This document shows positions 8,161 to 12,684 of a stretch of 12,684 nt of DNA, piece after piece. The first letter of the stretch is position 1. Each line of letters starts with the position of its first letter. This DNA is from Tritrichomonas foetus (Eukaryota; Parabasalia; Tritrichomonadida; Tritrichomonadidae), in the NCBI GenBank assembly GCA_001839685.1, contig MLAK01001263.1, positions 3,079 through 15,762 on the forward strand. Direction: 5' to 3'. The position numbers were made by a program, and so were the translations under genes. The notes beneath the pieces are model-generated. The model saw nothing but the letters and a program-made list of their open reading frames with translations, was not told the DNA's origin and did no database searches.

Positions 8161-11100
8161 ATGTCAAATCGTGGTCTCCACAATTTTCTTACAGAAGTTT
8201 ACGCAGGAGCCACAAAAGCTCAATCAGACGGACGAATAAAAATCGAACTTGCAAAGATCAAAAAAGCGTTTCTTTCGCCAAAACTTTCCTCATATAATCG
8301 AAAAAAATACATCTCAAAATTATGTTTTATCGTTTTGTCAGGTTGTCAGGTATGCTTTGGCCTTCCCCAAATTCTGGATTTGATCGAATCGAAAAAAATC
8401 AGCATGCAAAGGGTTGGCTGGATGGCAGCCGTTATTGTTTGTGGAAATGATTCCGAACAAATTCATGAGCTTATTCCGGTTATTAAACGTCACCTTTCAA
8501 TCAATTCCGACGGCGCAAAAAACGAAAATTGCATTAATTTCACATTGGCGGCTCTTTCGTCAATTGGCGGTTTAGAGTTGGCAGAAGCTGTCGGGCCGAT
8601 TATTGCAGAAATTGCGATATCGCCAAAATATGGAGACCATACAAGAAAAAAAGCACTTTTGGCGCTCACTTCACTTTACCGAAGTTCACAATTGCCTCTT
8701 GTTGATACAATTGCGTCACAAATTATCACTTTATTAAATGATTCGTCATTCGGAATTCGCTTATCTGTCTGCCATTTGATTCACACCATTCAAATCTTCC
8801 AGCCTGCTTCTGTCGCTGGAATTTTTCCGACAATTCTTGAAATTTTAAATAATATTTTCGTCAAAAATGAATATGATCATGATTTTTCATTATCTGACAT
8901 TCCTTGTTCAATTTTATCGGCTAGAATGCTTCAAATTTTATCGAATAAACCTGAATGGACACATTCTGATGTTTTATCATTTGAACAAATCACAATTAAC
9001 GTTTTAAATCGATTTGCTACAAAAAGAGAAGAAGATGGCTTAATTTCATATTTTACGGTTTTTTCTGAAATTGTTTTTCTTGTTTTTGCTGTTCCTGTTT
9101 CTGACGCAATTCTAGAACCAGTCTTCCAAATTCTTTTTGAAAATATAACATCACCAATTTTACCAATTAGATATTTTAGCATTGATAATTTAGCGAAATT
9201 GATTCAATCATTTCCTCGAATTTTTACATTTCCTGGTCAATCTCTTCAACCACTTTATGAAATGATGAAAACGTCTGATTCTGAATTAAATATTCGTGCT
9301 ATGCAACTTATTTATGTAAATGCAAATAAAGAAAATGGTTTAGATATTCTCTCTGAATTTTTAGATTATTTTCCAAAGGCACCACTTGATATGCGTGATT
9401 TACTTCTTCAAAAATGCGCAATTTTGGCTCGAAGTTATGCAACAAATGAAATGTGGTGTATTGATAAATTAATTTTCATTGTGTCAAGTTTTACCAATAA
9501 TAATTATAAAATTAATATTAATCAGAATGATTTGATTTGCAATTTTCATGAAAATAATGAATTGAATGACAGTGTTTGGAAATCCATTCCACAATGTGTT
9601 AAAGGAAAAGCGGAAATGCAAGAATATTTGTTAAATAGAATTTGCGGTATGTTAAATGATTCAACAATGAAATTTTCTGACCAATTAATGAAATTAGCGA
9701 CTTATATAGTTGGTGAGTATGCTCATTTAATTCCTTCAAATTCAAACAATGATTCTGATTTGAATTTACTTAATGATTCAAATAATGATTCTAGTGATAA
9801 TTCCAATAATTATTTAATGGAAAATTTAAAACTTGATCTAAATACTTTTAATAACAATAATACTACTTTAATAAATAATAATTCCTTTCTTTCTTTGAAT
9901 AAAAATATCAAATTCAATCAACAATTAAGCACAGATTTAAATATGAATTTGAAGTCGAAAATGAATCGCAATTTTATTAAAAACGCACAAAGTAATGGCA
10001 ATTTTTATCATTTTGCCAAAATGGATCAAAATTTCTCAAATATTCCACGAGACAATTCAAATTATAATAAAGTCAATAACAACAATTTTAATTCCAATAC
10101 AAATATTTCTAATTCCACTATCAATAATACCTTTCGTGAAAGAATGAATTTTGATTCAAATAATAATAATATTGTAAATAATGGTAATATTTTTAATATC
10201 GAAAAAATTATTCAACGAATTCAAAGTTTTTTCAACGTTTCTTCCAACTCGTGCAAAAGTATGATTATTACTTCTTTGTTTAAAATTTCGATCAAGCATT
10301 CAAATTTTCGTGAAGAAATTATCAATTTTTTTATACAACAAGAAAAATCATTGGACGTAGACATAAACCAAAGATGCAAAGAATATTTGGAATTGTATAA
10401 ATTCTCAGAAAAAACCCTAAAACATTTTTTAACTGATTCAAAATCACTTGGATTTTCTCCTCTAATCAGTTCTATTAAACCTTATCACCAATTTAACCGG
10501 ATCATCAACAATGAGGACAATCAAAAACTAAAAAACATTATTACTACTCATGTGAATAAGAATATCATTCAAAGTAATGTCAAATTGAATAATATGAACG
10601 TTAACAACGCTAAGCAAAATGTAAATATTGATAAAAATGTAATTGCTGATGATGAAACATATAGTGATGAATATGAAAATAATGATGAGTATAGCTACGC
10701 TTATGATGATGACAATAGCGATCATGGTGAATTGGATTTCTCAAAAAAATTCGTCCAAAACAGTCAAGGAAAAATATTTTCCAATTCACAAATCAGTGTT
10801 TCTATTTCAATTCTCCTTCAACAACCAAAAGCGAAAGCATTCCTCACAATTTCTTCAAAACAAGACTCAGTTCATGTTAAAAACTTTTATATTCGTTCAG
10901 TAGATTCGTTAAAACATCGAATTATTGACCCCTATCATTTCAATGATGAAAAATTTGAATTTAATATTGAATTGGGAAAACCAAAAGAAATAGCAATCGA
11001 ATTCATCGCTGTTGATATTTTCGATGAAATGCCAATTCTTTATTTCCAAGTTGATGAAAATCAAGTGAAAATGAAAATTCCTCTTCTTTTTGCGAATTGG

Positions 11101-11457
11101 ATCCAAATTGCTGACATGGATAGATCAACTTTCTTTTCAAAATGGTCATCAATGAATGATAATAATAGCTCTGCATCAGTTTCTTTAGTGATTCCTGATG
11201 GTGATGGAAAAGAAGTTATGACAACTATAAAAAATACATCCTTAATAGCTTTTGGATTAAAACCTTTGAATATTGAACTACCAGAAAATAATATAGTCAT
11301 GTGTGGCGTTTTCAAGTGTTTAAGTAAGTCCATTGGAATTTTATTGCGATTTGCATATAACGCAAGTGAAAATGATCTGTCATTATCAATAAAGGCACCA
11401 TCCTCACTTGCACTAAAAGTCCTCAAGAAGAGGGCATACAGAGCTTTTCTTATATAA
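8161..11457 (+). CDS. AP-2 complex large subunit, alpha-adaptin
   Basis: Clathrin adaptor large chain (1098 residues) that links PI(4,5)P2 membrane and endocytic accessory proteins. The N-terminus aligns with alpha-adaptins: RGLHNFLTEV near residue 4, then YNRKKYISK (45-53), equivalent to the PIP2-binding Lys-rich patch of mammalian alpha. The helical trunk runs to about 525 (MKLATYIVGEYAHLI at 510-524 matches the alpha MLKVGGYILGEF block) and resumes at about 677-770. Between them sits an Asn/Ser-rich insertion (526-676). The hinge (about 783-860) ends acidic and Tyr-rich. The ear spans about 865-1098, with FFSKW (991-995) matching FFxRW of the ear platform; Trp995 corresponds to the ligand-pocket Trp. 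Length exceeds mammalian alpha (about 940-980) because of the insertion. Stop TAA is at 11455-11457, with a UAAA-type poly(A) signal candidate at 11459-11462. Alpha rather than beta, gamma, delta or epsilon is supported at both ends. Confidence 0.93.
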   Translation: MSNRGLHNFLTEVYAGATKAQSDGRIKIELAKIKKAFLSPKLSSYNRKKYISKLCFIVLSGCQVCFGLPQILDLIESKKISMQRVGWMAAVIVCGNDSEQIHELIPVIKRHLSINSDGAKNENCINFTLAALSSIGGLELAEAVGPIIAEIAISPKYGDHTRKKALLALTSLYRSSQLPLVDTIASQIITLLNDSSFGIRLSVCHLIHTIQIFQPASVAGIFPTILEILNNIFVKNEYDHDFSLSDIPCSILSARMLQILSNKPEWTHSDVLSFEQITINVLNRFATKREEDGLISYFTVFSEIVFLVFAVPVSDAILEPVFQILFENITSPILPIRYFSIDNLAKLIQSFPRIFTFPGQSLQPLYEMMKTSDSELNIRAMQLIYVNANKENGLDILSEFLDYFPKAPLDMRDLLLQKCAILARSYATNEMWCIDKLIFIVSSFTNNNYKININQNDLICNFHENNELNDSVWKSIPQCVKGKAEMQEYLLNRICGMLNDSTMKFSDQLMKLATYIVGEYAHLIPSNSNNDSDLNLLNDSNNDSSDNSNNYLMENLKLDLNTFNNNNTTLINNNSFLSLNKNIKFNQQLSTDLNMNLKSKMNRNFIKNAQSNGNFYHFAKMDQNFSNIPRDNSNYNKVNNNNFNSNTNISNSTINNTFRERMNFDSNNNNIVNNGNIFNIEKIIQRIQSFFNVSSNSCKSMIITSLFKISIKHSNFREEIINFFIQQEKSLDVDINQRCKEYLELYKFSEKTLKHFLTDSKSLGFSPLISSIKPYHQFNRIINNEDNQKLKNIITTHVNKNIIQSNVKLNNMNVNNAKQNVNIDKNVIADDETYSDEYENNDEYSYAYDDDNSDHGELDFSKKFVQNSQGKIFSNSQISVSISILLQQPKAKAFLTISSKQDSVHVKNFYIRSVDSLKHRIIDPYHFNDEKFEFNIELGKPKEIAIEFIAVDIFDEMPILYFQVDENQVKMKIPLLFANWIQIADMDRSTFFSKWSSMNDNNSSASVSLVIPDGDGKEVMTTIKNTSLIAFGLKPLNIELPENNIVMCGVFKCLSKSIGILLRFAYNASENDLSLSIKAPSSLALKVLKKRAYRAFLI
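9736..10188 (+). other. Asn-rich insertion inside the alpha-adaptin trunk
   Basis: Residues about 526-676 of the adaptin are dominated by Asn, Ser, Asp and Leu, with AAT/AAC codon runs. The region interrupts the helical solenoid between two blocks that align contiguously in other alpha-adaptins. It keeps the frame and has no splice signals at its ends, so it is read as translated low-complexity sequence and not as an intron. It probably forms a disordered surface loop. Confidence 0.8.
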
Positions 11458-11775
11458 TTAAACTGTTTGTATTTTGCGTTCTATGTAATATTACATAAAA
11501 TTTATTTATATATTTTTTTCGAAATATTCAAAATAATTATTTGATTTTTTGGGCCTCAAAATTTAGAAAATTATAGTTTGAAAAAACTTCTTCAAGTATA
11601 TCTTCTGTATTAGATAGTCAATCTATAAATTCCAATTGTTTACATTAAAAAGAAAACAAACAAATAATTGAAATGAATAACTTTTTATTAAAACAAATAC
11701 ACAAATAAAAATGGTAAGAAACGCATTTCCTGGTGAGGAATTCCAAAAAATAAAATAGATAACTAAAAAGATAGC
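11458..11775. other. Convergent intergenic region (3' ends face each other)
   Basis: 318 bp of AT-rich DNA between the 3' ends of the adaptin gene and the Pro/Gln-rich gene. It should contain both poly(A) sites; TAAA at 11459-11462 directly follows the adaptin stop. Apart from the palindrome at 11482-11497 I see no gene or RNA. Confidence 0.5.
11482..11497. repeat. 16-bp perfect palindrome
   Basis: TATGTAATATTACATA equals its own reverse complement and lies 25 nt after the adaptin stop codon. In RNA it could pair as a 6-bp stem with a 4-nt loop. It might mark the 3' end or bind a dimeric protein; neither is shown. Confidence 0.6.
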
Positions 11776-12684
11776 CTAGTAGACTGAGTAAAGGCGGCCA
11801 TCAAATGTTGGTGCTTTGATTGAGACATGGATAGCCTGATTTTGCACATCACCAACTTCTTTCGGTCCAACATGGTATTCCTTTGGTGGATTTAGTAATA
11901 TTCCGTTTGGCGATTGAATTGCGTACATTGCTGGACTGGTTGCAGGAACATGATGATGTGTTTGTGGCTCAATTTGTGGTGTTTTTGGCTGTGTAACACC
12001 AGTTTGCAAATTTGGATGAATATTGGGTTGAATTGACGATACGATTGAAATTGGGGGTATTAATGGATGAGGATCGCTTAAAGATGGTATTGGTGGAATT
12101 ACAAATTGCATGGGCTCTTCTTTTGGTTTCACAGGAATCGTTTGTGAAACTGGAATCTGCGGCGGCAACGAATGCGTATGTGTGTGAGCTTGTGGATGAG
12201 TCTGCAAATGTATTTGTGAATGTGCCGATTGATGATTTGGTGGTACACTTTGTTGTGTTTTTGGTGGAGGATGCTGAAATGTTGAATGTTGAATCTGTTG
12301 AGGAATCTGTTGTAGTTGTTGGGAAAGAGGTGGGGGTAGAGGAGGGAACATTCCTTGTGGTGGAGTCATAACTGGCGCGATTGGCGGCTGAGACGGAAAC
12401 GGTGATCTTTGAATCGGCATTGGTTGAACAACAATTGGAACCTGCATTACTGGCTGTGAAGCCTGCTGAACAGTCGCCAGCACCGGGTGCGGCTGAAATG
12501 TTCCAATTGGAGGAAAGTAAGGCTGCTGTGCTTGGAAGAATGGTGGAGGCTCCAGCGGTTGTGGATTCATCATCTGCGGTGTTGTGGGGATAACCACTCC
12601 GGGGCCATTCAAATTTGGTGGAAGACTGGAAATCGGGCTTGTCAAATTCTGGCCCAAATTATGATTCAAATTCTGACTCAAATT
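11776..12684 (-). CDS. Pro/Gln/His-rich protein, 3' part only (partial)
   Basis: The last 302 residues of a gene that enters from the right edge; the frame is open to base 12684 and its true start lies outside. The first in-window codon that might be taken as a start is TTG (12679-12681), which is not credible here. The sequence begins with Asn-Leu repeats (NLSQNLNHNLGQNL), continues as a Pro/Gln-rich low-complexity region with polyproline runs, and has a His/Thr/Gln patch at about residues 155-172 of the visible part. The last about 50 residues are less biased and end KAPTFDGRLYSVY before TAG at 11776-11778, suggesting a short conserved C-terminal segment. The make-up is like transcription or RNA-processing cofactors or cytoskeletal adaptors, but no domain is recognised and no function is assigned. 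Confidence 0.8.
   Translation of the reverse strand, partial: NLSQNLNHNLGQNLTSPISSLPPNLNGPGVVIPTTPQMMNPQPLEPPPFFQAQQPYFPPIGTFQPHPVLATVQQASQPVMQVPIVVQPMPIQRSPFPSQPPIAPVMTPPQGMFPPLPPPLSQQLQQIPQQIQHSTFQHPPPKTQQSVPPNHQSAHSQIHLQTHPQAHTHTHSLPPQIPVSQTIPVKPKEEPMQFVIPPIPSLSDPHPLIPPISIVSSIQPNIHPNLQTGVTQPKTPQIEPQTHHHVPATSPAMYAIQSPNGILLNPPKEYHVGPKEVGDVQNQAIHVSIKAPTFDGRLYSVY

Noticed and set aside
11061..11426. Minus-strand frame of about 121 codons
   Set aside because: Antisense to the conserved alpha-adaptin ear, whose homology fixes the coding strand.
12012..12593. Two plus-strand Val/Glu-rich frames
   Set aside because: Reverse complements of Pro/Gln/His codon runs in the minus-strand gene; no independent support.

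Overview
The window looks like nuclear DNA of a parabasalid protist (trichomonad), most likely a Tritrichomonas/Trichomonas-type genome. The evidence is: very AT-rich intergenic DNA; Asn-rich, mostly intronless eukaryotic genes; initiator-like TCAYTW hexamers 17-18 nt upstream of two ATG codons; and one intron with the trichomonad splice signals (5' GTATGT, 3' ATTAACACACAG, one base from the published Trichomonas ACTAACACACAG motif). The species call is inference. The conserved eukaryotic proteins (PP1-like phosphatase, AP-2 alpha-adaptin) are read directly from sequence motifs.

Layout, left to right. 1-441: intergenic, with a short frame open from the left edge that could be the tail of another gene. 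442-1659 (-): PPP-family Ser/Thr phosphatase with its initiator. 1675-2538 (+): a frame strongly depleted in stops, probably a decayed gene. 2678-5782 (-): a two-exon gene for a 974-residue acidic, disordered, coiled-coil protein, split by a 180-nt intron at 3297-3476. Without splicing it looks like two separate ORFs. About 6123-6596 (+): a pseudogene with six in-frame stops that resembles a trichomonad BTB/BACK-like repeat family. 6773-7882 (-): a type I membrane glycoprotein. 7883-8160: divergent promoter region. 8161-11457 (+): large subunit alpha of the AP-2 clathrin adaptor, with a roughly 150-residue Asn-rich insertion in its helical trunk. 11458-11775: convergent intergenic DNA with a 16-bp palindrome. 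11776-12684 (-): 3' part of a Pro/Gln/His-rich protein that runs off the right edge.

The genes do not form an operon and no shared pathway is evident. They are separate eukaryotic units for signalling (phosphatase), endocytosis (AP-2 alpha), the cell surface (membrane glycoprotein) and two low-complexity proteins of unknown function. Two decayed coding regions lie between them, as expected of a genome with expanded families and many pseudogenes. The most valuable observation is the intron, which merges two apparent genes and gives a frame-perfect junction. No clearly novel biological system is visible.
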